From contig CAJUIZ010000001.1 of assembly GCA_910586625.1 (NCBI GenBank), forward strand, positions 1 to 64,000: DNA of 64,000 nucleotides. The letters run 5' to 3'. This document shows, piece after piece, positions 51,918 through 59,170 of the stretch. The DNA comes from an uncultured Christensenellaceae bacterium. GTDB taxonomy: Bacteria; Bacillota; Clostridia; Christensenellales; CAG-314. Each line of letters opens with the position of its first letter. The first letter of the stretch is position 1. Below the pieces are notes generated by a model. The model had not been told where the DNA came from. It made no database searches and worked only from the letters and a program-made list of their open reading frames with translations. The translations under genes were made by a program, and so were the position numbers.

Positions 51918-52121
51918 TTAATCCTCCACGATTTCCATTATATCGGATATATCGCAATTTAACACCTTGCAGATTTTAAGCAAGACCGAAGTTTTAACGT
52001 CCTCGTTTCTGCCGAGCTTCGCCATTGCGGTTGTAGTTATACCAGCCGCAACACGCAAATCTTCTTTTCTCATATCTTTATCAATCAGTAGTTTCCACAA
52101 CTTTTTATAGCTTGCCGCCAT
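51918..52121 (-). CDS. XRE/Cro-type helix-turn-helix regulator
   Basis: A 67-residue single-domain HTH protein (LWKLLIDKDMRKEDLRVAAG, ITTTAMAKLGRNEDVKTSVL, then LLKICKVLNCDISDIMEI), the compact XRE type that often controls mobile elements. Its own consensus promoter is immediately upstream. It is the first gene of the element's right end and probably represses the element promoters; its targets are not shown by the sequence. Confidence 0.88.
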   Translation of the reverse strand: MAASYKKLWKLLIDKDMRKEDLRVAAGITTTAMAKLGRNEDVKTSVLLKICKVLNCDISDIMEIVED

Positions 52122-52156
52122 ATTAAAAATCTCCTACTCTTTATTAGATGTTTTTA

Positions 52157-52185
52157 TTATAGCACGATTTAAGGAAAAACGCAAG
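52157..52185 (-). promoter_or_regulatory. Promoter of the XRE regulator operon
   Basis: On the minus strand TTGCGT (52180-52185) and a perfect TATAAT (52157-52162) are 17 bp apart, about 35 nt from the start codon. Confidence 0.8.
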
Positions 52186-52222
52186 ATTATCTCTAAAACT
52201 TAGAAAAATATTTTCAAACAAA

Positions 52223-52250
52223 AACGGCTCTACTTTTTCGTAAAGCCGTT
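52223..52250 (-). terminator. Terminator of the two-component/rlmCD operon
   Basis: AACGGCT (52223-52229) pairs with AGCCGTT (52244-52250), plus an inner TAC/GTA pair, followed by TTTTGTTT on the minus strand. It bounds the mobile element on the right. Confidence 0.75.
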
Positions 52251-52255
52251 AAATT

Positions 52256-53908
52256 TTATATAATTTCAAAATGTTTCAACGTTTCTTTAATTGCTTCCAC
52301 CATTCTCGGCGTGGGATGCGCTCTTGGTTTTTTAAGTTCTTCGACGGCGTTCGGGGCGTCGTACATAGGCAATCCTAAATCGCGTTTCACTTCGGCGATG
52401 TACGCCGTGTGGACTTTGAAGCCGTAAGTCTTTTCAATATAGTCTTGTATCATCTTATATGTTACTTTCTCTTTCGGCTTGCGGGATTCGGCACGCTCTT
52501 TGATTTTCTTCAACGAAAATTGTCCCTCACTCTCCCCAAATTCCACATCGATGTTGATATGACTGTCGGGAATTTTTTTGGAAAGAACGACGAGCGTCTC
52601 GACGTTGTCCGTTTGGGGAAACATATCATACGGTTGGACGTAGGAGATTTCGTATTTGGACGACAACAACGCAAGGTCGCGGGCAAGAGTTGCCGAATCA
52701 CAGGATATATATACTAAATTGTCTACGGCGGAACGCAATATAGTATTGCATACCGTCTGCCCCAAACCTTTACGCGGAGGATCTACCACAAGAGTGATAT
52801 TCTTTCCGCGTAGCTTTGCCGTAAGCTTGGGCAGTTCGACGTTCACGTCGCCGCAAATGTTGGTTATGCGTTTGCCGTTAAGAGCCGCGGTTTCGCGAGC
52901 GTTCTCTACCGCTTGCGGGACTATTTCGATAGCGTAGGTTTCGTATTCGTCGCTTGCGAGCGTATTGGTCAGTACGCCCACGCCCGAAAAGCAGTCTATA
53001 AGAGCTTCTGTTGCGGACAAATCCAACAAACGTTTTACTTTAAGATAAATCGCGTTTTTGACTTCGTCGTTTACCTGAAAAAAGCTATCTAACGACAACC
53101 GAGTTTTTACTCCCAAGTGAATACTTTCTATATATTTTAAGCCGTAAACGTGCCGAGTGGTTTTGCCCATAATTACGTTATTTTTGTTATCGTTTACGTT
53201 GACGAACAGACCAAACTTGTCAAACTCGGCAGACAACAAATTGATTAAAGGCTGTAAGTCGCGCCGAAATTCGCCGTTGGATACCACCGCAACCAACAAC
53301 TGACCGTCAACGCAACGCGCCACTAAGTGCCGTACTTCGCCCGTAAACGTGTGCTCGTCGTAGGGAACGATTCCCTGTTCGTTGCAATAACGACGGAATA
53401 AACGTACAAGAGATTTCGACCAATCTCCTCCCAGCAAACAATCATCCATATCCACAACGTTATGACTGTTACGTCGGTACATTCCTATTTTAATGTCGCC
53501 TTGTTTTCCCGAAACAGGCAGGCTGAGTTTATTGCGATAGCCCAAAACGTGCGGAGACGGAACGCAAGGCGGTACGTTTACGTTTATATGCGCTATTTTC
53601 CCGAGATTACTTGCCACCTTGTTGCGCTTGAAGACTAACTGCTCCGCATAAGTCATATGCATAAGCGAGCAGCCGCCGCATTCGGTAAAATGCGGACAGG
53701 GCGCGGATACGCGTTTATCCGACGGGCGCGTTACGTCTATAACATTGCCGTACGCTACGTTTTTCTTGACATAGTCTACCTTGACGCGCGCCTGTTCGCC
53801 CTTAATCAAAAAGGGAACGAACACGGTAACGCCGTCGCATACGCCTACCGTTTCGCAATTTGCGTAATCCTGAGCGGTATAATTTATAACGTCGTTTTGC
53901 TTAATCAT
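52256..53908 (-). CDS. 23S rRNA (uracil-C5) methyltransferase, RlmD/RlmCD-like, with C-terminal extension
   Basis: A 550-residue SAM-dependent enzyme. It has a TRAM domain (about 3-62), an Fe-S cluster region CPHFTECGGCSLMHM, the methyltransferase fold with LIDCFSGVGVLTN and VVDPPRKGL, and YISCDSATLARDLA (motif with the catalytic Cys and base). Length to about residue 445 matches RlmD/RumA. The last 100 residues (from about 450, KVTYKMIQDYIEKTYGFKVH) form an extra helical domain seen in some clostridial RNA methyltransferases. It overlaps the kinase gene by 4 nt and ends at a terminator next to the mobile element. Confidence 0.9.
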   Translation of the reverse strand: MIKQNDVINYTAQDYANCETVGVCDGVTVFVPFLIKGEQARVKVDYVKKNVAYGNVIDVTRPSDKRVSAPCPHFTECGGCSLMHMTYAEQLVFKRNKVASNLGKIAHINVNVPPCVPSPHVLGYRNKLSLPVSGKQGDIKIGMYRRNSHNVVDMDDCLLGGDWSKSLVRLFRRYCNEQGIVPYDEHTFTGEVRHLVARCVDGQLLVAVVSNGEFRRDLQPLINLLSAEFDKFGLFVNVNDNKNNVIMGKTTRHVYGLKYIESIHLGVKTRLSLDSFFQVNDEVKNAIYLKVKRLLDLSATEALIDCFSGVGVLTNTLASDEYETYAIEIVPQAVENARETAALNGKRITNICGDVNVELPKLTAKLRGKNITLVVDPPRKGLGQTVCNTILRSAVDNLVYISCDSATLARDLALLSSKYEISYVQPYDMFPQTDNVETLVVLSKKIPDSHINIDVEFGESEGQFSLKKIKERAESRKPKEKVTYKMIQDYIEKTYGFKVHTAYIAEVKRDLGLPMYDAPNAVEELKKPRAHPTPRMVEAIKETLKHFEII

Positions 53909-54957
53909 TTTTCTTCCGACACCGCGTCTAAAGTTATGATAAAGGAGCTCCCCTTACCGATTTCGCTTGCGACGGTTATAGAACCGTTCAGTATTTCCAC
54001 AATTTTCTTAACTATAGACAAGCCCAAGCCGTTGCCCGGAGTAGTATGCGACTTGTCCCCTTGATAAAACTTGTTAAAAATATTAGTCATAACTTCGGCG
54101 CTCATTCCGCAGCCGTCGTCCTTGACGGAAACAGCAATCTTGCCGTCTTGATTGAAGCAGCCAACGGTTATCGTCCCGTTATCGGGCGTGAACTTAACGG
54201 CGTTGGACAGCAAATTTATCCATACTTGCTGCAACAGCTTGGGATTGCTGAAAATATCCGTTTCATCGAGAGAAAGCTCTACGTTTATATTCTTTTCGCG
54301 CATTTGACGGTCGAACGCCAATACGCATTGACGTATTTGTTCGTCCAAGCAATACCGTTCCTTAACGATAACCTGCGAATCGAGCCTGTTAAGCAGCAAA
54401 ACGCTTTCGGACAGTCCCACCAGTCTGTCCGACTCGTCGATGATTACATCGAGATACTCGTTTCGCTGCTCCGACGTCAGCGTGGAATCTTTGAGCAGTT
54501 TGGCAAAGCCTGCGATAGACACGATAGGCGTCTTAAATTCGTGCGAAAAGTCGGAAATAAAGTTCTCGCGCAGCGTTTCTACGCTTTGCAGCTGCTCCGC
54601 CATATTATTGAAATTTTGCGCTATGCCGAAATTGGCGAAAAAGGAGCTATCCGCTATACGCACGGAGAAATCGCACTCCGCTATTTTTTGCAAAGCCTGA
54701 ATATACGGCTTACTTGCCTTAACCATAACGGCGGAATAGGCGAAAGACAGACCTATACCGAACAGTATACTCATAGCCATAACTATTACGCCGAACACCA
54801 AAATGTTATCTTCGTCCACGCGCATCCACTTGGCGACGAACGTGGACAATCCGAACGTAATAATCGACGTTATTGCCAGCAAAACAAATAAGCCCAACAC
54901 TACAAGAAGAGTTATTCGCGAATAGACCGTATGCCTTTTGTGAGAATTAGTTTTCAT
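53905..54957 (-). CDS. Two-component sensor histidine kinase
   Basis: A 350-residue kinase with two membrane helices close together (about 15-40 and 50-75) and almost no extracellular loop, pointing to membrane or intramembrane sensing. A HAMP-like segment precedes the HisKA box SDFSHEFKTPIVSIAGFAKL, and the ATPase part shows NLLSNAVKFTPDNG, DDGCGM and GNGLGLSIVKKI. It overlaps its response regulator by 11 nt and the rRNA methyltransferase by 4 nt. Confidence 0.92.
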   Translation of the reverse strand: MKTNSHKRHTVYSRITLLVVLGLFVLLAITSIITFGLSTFVAKWMRVDEDNILVFGVIVMAMSILFGIGLSFAYSAVMVKASKPYIQALQKIAECDFSVRIADSSFFANFGIAQNFNNMAEQLQSVETLRENFISDFSHEFKTPIVSIAGFAKLLKDSTLTSEQRNEYLDVIIDESDRLVGLSESVLLLNRLDSQVIVKERYCLDEQIRQCVLAFDRQMREKNINVELSLDETDIFSNPKLLQQVWINLLSNAVKFTPDNGTITVGCFNQDGKIAVSVKDDGCGMSAEVMTNIFNKFYQGDKSHTTPGNGLGLSIVKKIVEILNGSITVASEIGKGSSFIITLDAVSEEK

Positions 54958-55627
54958 CGTGTCTTACCGCCTTGTATCCTAGTCCGCGCACTGTGACGAT
55001 TTCGAACGATTTGTTATCAGCAAACCGCGTGCGCAGTCTGTTGATATGTACGTTTACAGTGTGCTCGTCGCTCTCTGCGTCCATACCCCATATTTCGTCC
55101 ATAAGCTGCAAACGGGTAAATACCATCTCCGGATAAGACAGCAGCTTGAACAACAGCAAAAACTCCTTTTGCGGAAGCGTTTCCGCGCCGCTTTCGGTTA
55201 TTACAGAATAAGAATTATAATCAAGAGTAACGTCGCCCACAACCAACTTGTTTTCCGAAACAATTTTAGATCGGCGCAATAACGCCTTAATGCGTAAAAG
55301 CAATTCTTCGAAGTCGAACGGTTTAGTAAGATAATCGTCTATACCTACGATAAAGCCTTGTTTTATATCCGTAGCGTTTTTTTTCGCTGAAAGCATAAGC
55401 ATCGGCATTTGGCTGCCGTTATCACGCAGCGTCTTGGCTAATTCGTAACCGTCCATAATCGGCATCATAACATCCAAAACCATAAGATCGACGTGATTGT
55501 GCTCTAACGCTTCCAGCGCGTCTTCGCCGTTTACCGCGGACATTACGTCGTACCCGTGATTTGTCAAAATAGTAGTTAACAGCTTGCGGGTATTCTTGTC
55601 GTCTTCAACTACGAGTATATTAAACAT
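54947..55627 (-). CDS. OmpR/PhoB-family response regulator
   Basis: A 226-residue regulator. The receiver (1-115) shows VVEDDKNTR, the phospho-acceptor Asp in LMVLDVMMPIMDG and Lys in TKPF. A winged-helix effector (about 130-225) has LPQKEFLLLFKLLSYPEMVFT and INRLRTRFADNKSFEIVTVRG-like strands. ATG 55627 is preceded by AAGGAGAAATCA; the longer ORF start at 55699 is not used. First gene of the operon regulator-kinase-rRNA methyltransferase. Confidence 0.93.
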   Translation of the reverse strand: MFNILVVEDDKNTRKLLTTILTNHGYDVMSAVNGEDALEALEHNHVDLMVLDVMMPIMDGYELAKTLRDNGSQMPMLMLSAKKNATDIKQGFIVGIDDYLTKPFDFEELLLRIKALLRRSKIVSENKLVVGDVTLDYNSYSVITESGAETLPQKEFLLLFKLLSYPEMVFTRLQLMDEIWGMDAESDEHTVNVHINRLRTRFADNKSFEIVTVRGLGYKAVRHDEN

Positions 55628-55792
55628 TGATTTCTCCTTGTAAGCCGAGCGGCACGTTTCTGCATACATTTTATAATAAATATGCAAAAAGGTAAACACT
55701 TTTTCACAAATTTCGATTATCGTCCGATAATATGTGCAATAATTACAATACTTAGGTTATTTTAAGCAATTATTGATAAACTGTTTGTAACA

Positions 55793-56542
55793 ATGAAGAG
55801 AAAAAACCAATATAAAGTTAAATATCCGAAACAACCTGTGTGGAGAGTATTCGCTTGCTTTTTGAGATCGATATTTAAGCGTCCGGAAATAATCAACCTT
55901 GCGGGCGAATTACCGACGAAGGCTATTTACGTTGCCAATCACAGCGCAATGGCCGGACCGGTAGTATACAACTTGTATTTTCCCGTGCCGCACGCTCCTT
56001 GGGGAGCGTACCCGATGCTGGAAGGCTACAAATCGCGTTTCCATTATCTGCGCGACGTATACTTCGTCCAAAAACGCGGAATGAACAAGGGTTTCGCTTC
56101 CTTCCTTGCAACGTTCGAAGCCTGTTTTTCCATATGGATTTACAAGGGTATGCACGTAATCCCAAGCTATCCCGACGGCAGGCTGCTTAAAACGCTTAGA
56201 ATTAGTCTTAATAATCTGGACAATAACCGCGCAGTAATGGTATTTCCCGAACACTCGGAGACGGGTTATCACGAACAGCTTACGGGGTTTTCCGCAGGAT
56301 TCGTCGTGCTTGCAGAAAGATACCGCAAGCTTAACGGAGAAGATATTCCCATTTTTCCAATATACTATCACAAAGAATATAACAAAATGGTCGTAGGCAA
56401 ACCGCATACGTTAGAAGAATTCCGAAAACGGAATTTGGACAGAAACCAAATTGCCGACGAATTTTGCAAAATAACAAACGAACTTTTCTATCAATACGTA
56501 CAACCGACCGAAGCACCCGAAACGGAGCTTTGCAAAGGTTAG
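55793..56542 (+). CDS. 1-acyl-sn-glycerol-3-phosphate acyltransferase-like protein
   Basis: A 249-residue membrane-associated acyltransferase with the NHSAMAGP motif (variant of NHxxxxD; the usual Asp is not in the expected place), a later FPEHSETGYHEQ and the PlsC-like VFPEHSE segment. The alternative motif lacks the canonical acidic residue, so its activity is less certain; it may be a PlsC-like enzyme of unknown specificity. No Shine-Dalgarno is visible before ATG 55793. It is convergent with the MFS gene across a strong terminator. Confidence 0.7.
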   Translation: MKRKNQYKVKYPKQPVWRVFACFLRSIFKRPEIINLAGELPTKAIYVANHSAMAGPVVYNLYFPVPHAPWGAYPMLEGYKSRFHYLRDVYFVQKRGMNKGFASFLATFEACFSIWIYKGMHVIPSYPDGRLLKTLRISLNNLDNNRAVMVFPEHSETGYHEQLTGFSAGFVVLAERYRKLNGEDIPIFPIYYHKEYNKMVVGKPHTLEEFRKRNLDRNQIADEFCKITNELFYQYVQPTEAPETELCKG

Positions 56543-56564
56543 TCTTCATATCCCCCTATTTGAC

Positions 56565-56592
56565 AAAGGCGGCTACAATCGTAGCCGCCTTT
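56565..56592. terminator. Bidirectional terminator between acyltransferase and MFS genes
   Basis: A perfect 12-bp stem AAAGGCGGCTAC/GTAGCCGCCTTT (56565-56576 with 56581-56592, loop AATC). Confidence 0.85.
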
Positions 56593-56622
56593 GCATTATT
56601 GCCGTAATATATTGCTAAAAAA

Positions 56623-58167
56623 TTATTCTTTTCCATCCAAGCCTTTATTTGCTTTCTCGTCGTTAACTTCCGGCGAATCAGTCGTTTCTTCGTACGCCAA
56701 CGCATCCGATTGAACGTCCTGCGCATTCGAGACTGTTTCGACGTTTAATTGCTGCAATTTTTCCGCGCGGAACTTTTTGTTTTCCTTATGTACGAAATAG
56801 GTGGGTATAAAATTGAACAACGCCACTACCGCCGAGAATAAAAACAATTCGAAAGGATACACGTGACTGACTACTTCGGCGCCGTCTTTTATAAACGGCT
56901 CCAAATACCCCATTCCTTCTTCTATTACAATATATCCCGCAGCGGGAGATTCGCCGAAGTTCCGCACTTCCGGACCGAAGCCTTTTATAATTGCGGGACA
57001 CAGCAAACTGGCTATAATCATCGGAAGCATAACGAATATGATTATGCGTATACCTTGAAAACAGCCGGCTTTTTCTTCGGGCGTATAATCGCGCGCGGTA
57101 GCGTTAAACAAGCCCGCAGTTAACAGCGACGCGCCTTCAATCATAGTACCGCCCAAAATAAACAAAATATAAATAGCAGTCATATTGTTATTGACGAATT
57201 TGCATACGTATGCGAGCAAACCGCCCACAACGCCCATTGCGGCTACCGGATAAAACAGCTTTTCCTTGCCGTATTTATCCATCAGTTTACCGCCGACTAC
57301 CGCTATTGCCGCGGACAAAAGTATTACTATTGCCAACGGCAGTATAAAGCCGTCCTTAAAGCCGAGAGTATACTGCAACAGCATAATCATATACGGCTGC
57401 CACATTTGCATAGCAAGACCGCCTATCATCATACCTACAAGGCAAATATAAATCATTTTGTGTCTTTTTATGCTGGAAGGTTTGAATCCGTAGATAACTT
57501 CTTCCATATATTTGCCCGACTTATCCGGTTTGAGCCGCGGACTGTCTCGGAGAATAAATAAACCTATTACGCCGGTTACAGTAGGCAGCGCGCCCAGTAC
57601 GATAAAGAAAATTTCCCACTTGCCGTTGGCGACAGTGAACATATCGAATACAAAGATTGCCAACAGTGCCGCAACAGGCATAATGGAAAGAATTATATCT
57701 ACAAAACCGCGGTTGGTTATATCCGTAACATCCGTAACCCACGACGAAAAAGCCGCGTCGTTAGACATAGAGCCGAATACAGTCATTACGCAGTCCATAA
57801 CGACAAATATTATTACCATTTTCAGCACGTCGTCTTCCGCTACGTGTTCGTGTCCGAAGAAAGCGAAGCTTGCGGTTACCAAACCCCAAATGATATAACC
57901 CCAGCACACAAAAACGCGCCGTTTACCGAGACGGTCGGACAGTACTCCGCCCAAAATAGTAACCAATGCCGCTACAATTGCGCTGGCAATTACGGTAGCG
58001 CTGGTTCCCCAAGGTTGGTCCGTAATGTTCTTTTGGATATACGTGGAAAAATACATATTTTCCACCATCCAGGCAAGCTGCCCCATAAAGCCGAATAAAA
58101 CTATAGACGCCCAAATTTTACCGCCGAGCTTATTAGACTTCTTTACAACCACTTCCGCCATAAACAT
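56623..58167 (-). CDS. MFS transporter
   Basis: A 514-residue membrane protein with about twelve helices. After a short N-terminal lead comes ASIVLFGFMGQLAWMVENMY, and the loop between helices 2 and 3 has GVLSDRLGKRRVFVCWG, the MFS signature (GxLxDrxGkR). A cytosolic loop in the middle and a 40-residue charged C-terminal tail are present. The family handles sugars and related solutes; the substrate is unknown. ATG 58167 lies 4 nt after AAGGAG; another ATG two codons later would have better spacing. Its 168-nt leader is structured. Confidence 0.88.
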   Translation of the reverse strand: MFMAEVVVKKSNKLGGKIWASIVLFGFMGQLAWMVENMYFSTYIQKNITDQPWGTSATVIASAIVAALVTILGGVLSDRLGKRRVFVCWGYIIWGLVTASFAFFGHEHVAEDDVLKMVIIFVVMDCVMTVFGSMSNDAAFSSWVTDVTDITNRGFVDIILSIMPVAALLAIFVFDMFTVANGKWEIFFIVLGALPTVTGVIGLFILRDSPRLKPDKSGKYMEEVIYGFKPSSIKRHKMIYICLVGMMIGGLAMQMWQPYMIMLLQYTLGFKDGFILPLAIVILLSAAIAVVGGKLMDKYGKEKLFYPVAAMGVVGGLLAYVCKFVNNNMTAIYILFILGGTMIEGASLLTAGLFNATARDYTPEEKAGCFQGIRIIIFVMLPMIIASLLCPAIIKGFGPEVRNFGESPAAGYIVIEEGMGYLEPFIKDGAEVVSHVYPFELFLFSAVVALFNFIPTYFVHKENKKFRAEKLQQLNVETVSNAQDVQSDALAYEETTDSPEVNDEKANKGLDGKE

Positions 58168-58370
58168 ATTTCTCCTTATATTAGTGAGAGACATAACAGT
58201 CTACAACGGATAAAGCCGCGTCGCAAGCAAGTCCGATGGATAGCCGCAGTACTCGAACGCTGCAAAGGTTTGACGACGTTAGATACGACGCTTCGGCATG
58301 CAGAGTTTGTATATACTGCGCTAAATCTGTAATATCGCTATAATATATTTTAACATAAGTTGCTTTACAA
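58168..58370 (-). promoter_or_regulatory. Promoter and structured leader of the MFS gene
   Basis: On the minus strand TTGTAA (58365-58370) and TATATT (58342-58347) are 17 bp apart. The leader of about 168 nt contains a 9-bp stem in two blocks, 58286-58297 with 58215-58223, GCC/GGC and GCGTCG/CGACGC with a 3-nt bulge. I do not recognise a known riboswitch class. Confidence 0.45.
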
Positions 58371-58609
58371 CACAATAGCGAAATTGTAATTTTTTATTGT
58401 TTATTAGAAATACCCGATATCTTTTTTATCATTTTTAATTATTAAAACTATCCGAGATTATTCGAAATTTTACTCAAATTTATTTAACTGTTCCTACTAA
58501 ACAAAAGCTTGAAATATTTCATCATCGGTACATACGAAATTACGCATTTCAAAGTGGGAGAAACCATTCGCATAATACTTGCGGCACTTAAACAAAAAGG
58601 TAGGTTTAA
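58371..58609. other. AT-rich divergent intergenic region
   Basis: Between the MFS promoter and the promoter of the Spo0A-C-like gene I see only AT-rich sequence and no credible ORF. Confidence 0.5.
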
Positions 58610-58638
58610 TTGAAAAATTGTAGATTTTTGTATATAAT
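58610..58638 (+). promoter_or_regulatory. Promoter of the Spo0A-C-like gene
   Basis: TTGAAA (58610-58615) and TATAAT (58633-58638) with a 17-bp spacer, about 75 nt upstream of the start codon. Confidence 0.7.
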
Positions 58639-58714
58639 TGTGACTTTGAGTTAACAAAACTCGAATAATGCTACTATTTGTATACGTTAGCGAATTTCAA
58701 AGGAGAGCTTGTAT

Positions 58715-59038
58715 ATGAATAGTATAGACAGCTATGCTTTAAGACTTGGAATAGCGCCGTGTATATCCGGATACAAGAAGTTTACGGAAGCGGTAAATAT
58801 GTACTTACATACCGATGGAATGCCGACACTTAAAAACATATGCGAACAGATAGGAGAAAAATATTTGTTGAGCGGAAAAGCGGTATTTAGAGCTATAGAC
58901 TACGCCATAAAAACGGCGAAAGACTTAAACAAAAATCTTTCGGAGCTTACGGGGATAAAAGTATACGAAGAAGATATACGCCCGAAATACGTAATATATT
59001 TAGTGGTTCAATGTATTAAACAAGAATTGGAAGATTAA
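58715..59038 (+). CDS. Stand-alone Spo0A C-terminal-like DNA-binding protein
   Basis: A 107-residue protein consisting only of a Spo0A-C-type effector: LRLGIAPCISGYKKFTEAV, then LKNICEQIGEKYLLSGKAVF and RAIDYAIKTAKDLNKN, matching the six-helix domain (LGxPxHxxGYxYL..., ERAIRHAIE in Spo0A). No receiver domain is present, so it is not controlled by phosphorelay in the usual manner. It is one of a group of orphan Spo0A-C proteins seen in clostridial genomes. ATG 58715 has AAAGGAG upstream, with a TTG two codons before. It has its own promoter and terminator. Target and function unknown. Confidence 0.72.
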   Translation: MNSIDSYALRLGIAPCISGYKKFTEAVNMYLHTDGMPTLKNICEQIGEKYLLSGKAVFRAIDYAIKTAKDLNKNLSELTGIKVYEEDIRPKYVIYLVVQCIKQELED

Positions 59039-59063
59039 ATAACTTTTACTCAAACAAAGTCAA

Positions 59064-59089
59064 GGACGAAAACCGACATGTTTTCGTCC
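59064..59089 (+). terminator. Terminator of the Spo0A-C-like gene
   Basis: A perfect 10-bp stem, 59064-59073 with 59080-59089, followed by T-rich sequence. Confidence 0.75.
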
Positions 59090-59120
59090 CGCTTTTCTAT
59101 TGTCTTTTATTATATATAGA

Positions 59121-59159
59121 ACGGGACTGACGCACTCTCATATCGGCGCGTCGTCCCGT
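59121..59159 (-). terminator. Probable terminator of the oligoendopeptidase gene
   Basis: ACGGGACTGACG (59121-59132) pairs with CGTCGTCCCGT (59149-59159) with one bulged base, 12 nt past the stop of the minus-strand gene. Confidence 0.6.
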
Positions 59160-59170
59160 CCGTATTAAAA

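Larger units (their letters stand above)
46834..52222. mobile_element. Integrative mobilizable element with serine recombinase and MobL relaxase
   Basis: All genes between the araC terminator and the rlmCD terminator are element-type and on the minus strand: recombinase, small broken ORF, ribbon-helix-helix-like protein, relaxase, KilA-N and DUF4145 remnants and an XRE repressor. Integration and relaxase genes without any conjugation (T4SS) gene define a mobilizable element that depends on a helper. The ends are within 46834-46853 (left) and 52186-52222 (right). No long direct repeat is evident, as expected for serine integrases with short cores. Confidence 0.85.

Noticed and set aside
54046..54891. 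281-codon plus-strand ORF opposite the second histidine kinase
   Set aside because: Antisense to a complete kinase gene; no start signal and no recognisable domain.
22680..58295. Identical 12-mer TACGACGCTTCG at 22680-22691 and 58284-58295, considered as a dispersed repeat
   Set aside because: A 12-base match is expected many times by chance in 64 kb, and the flanks do not match.
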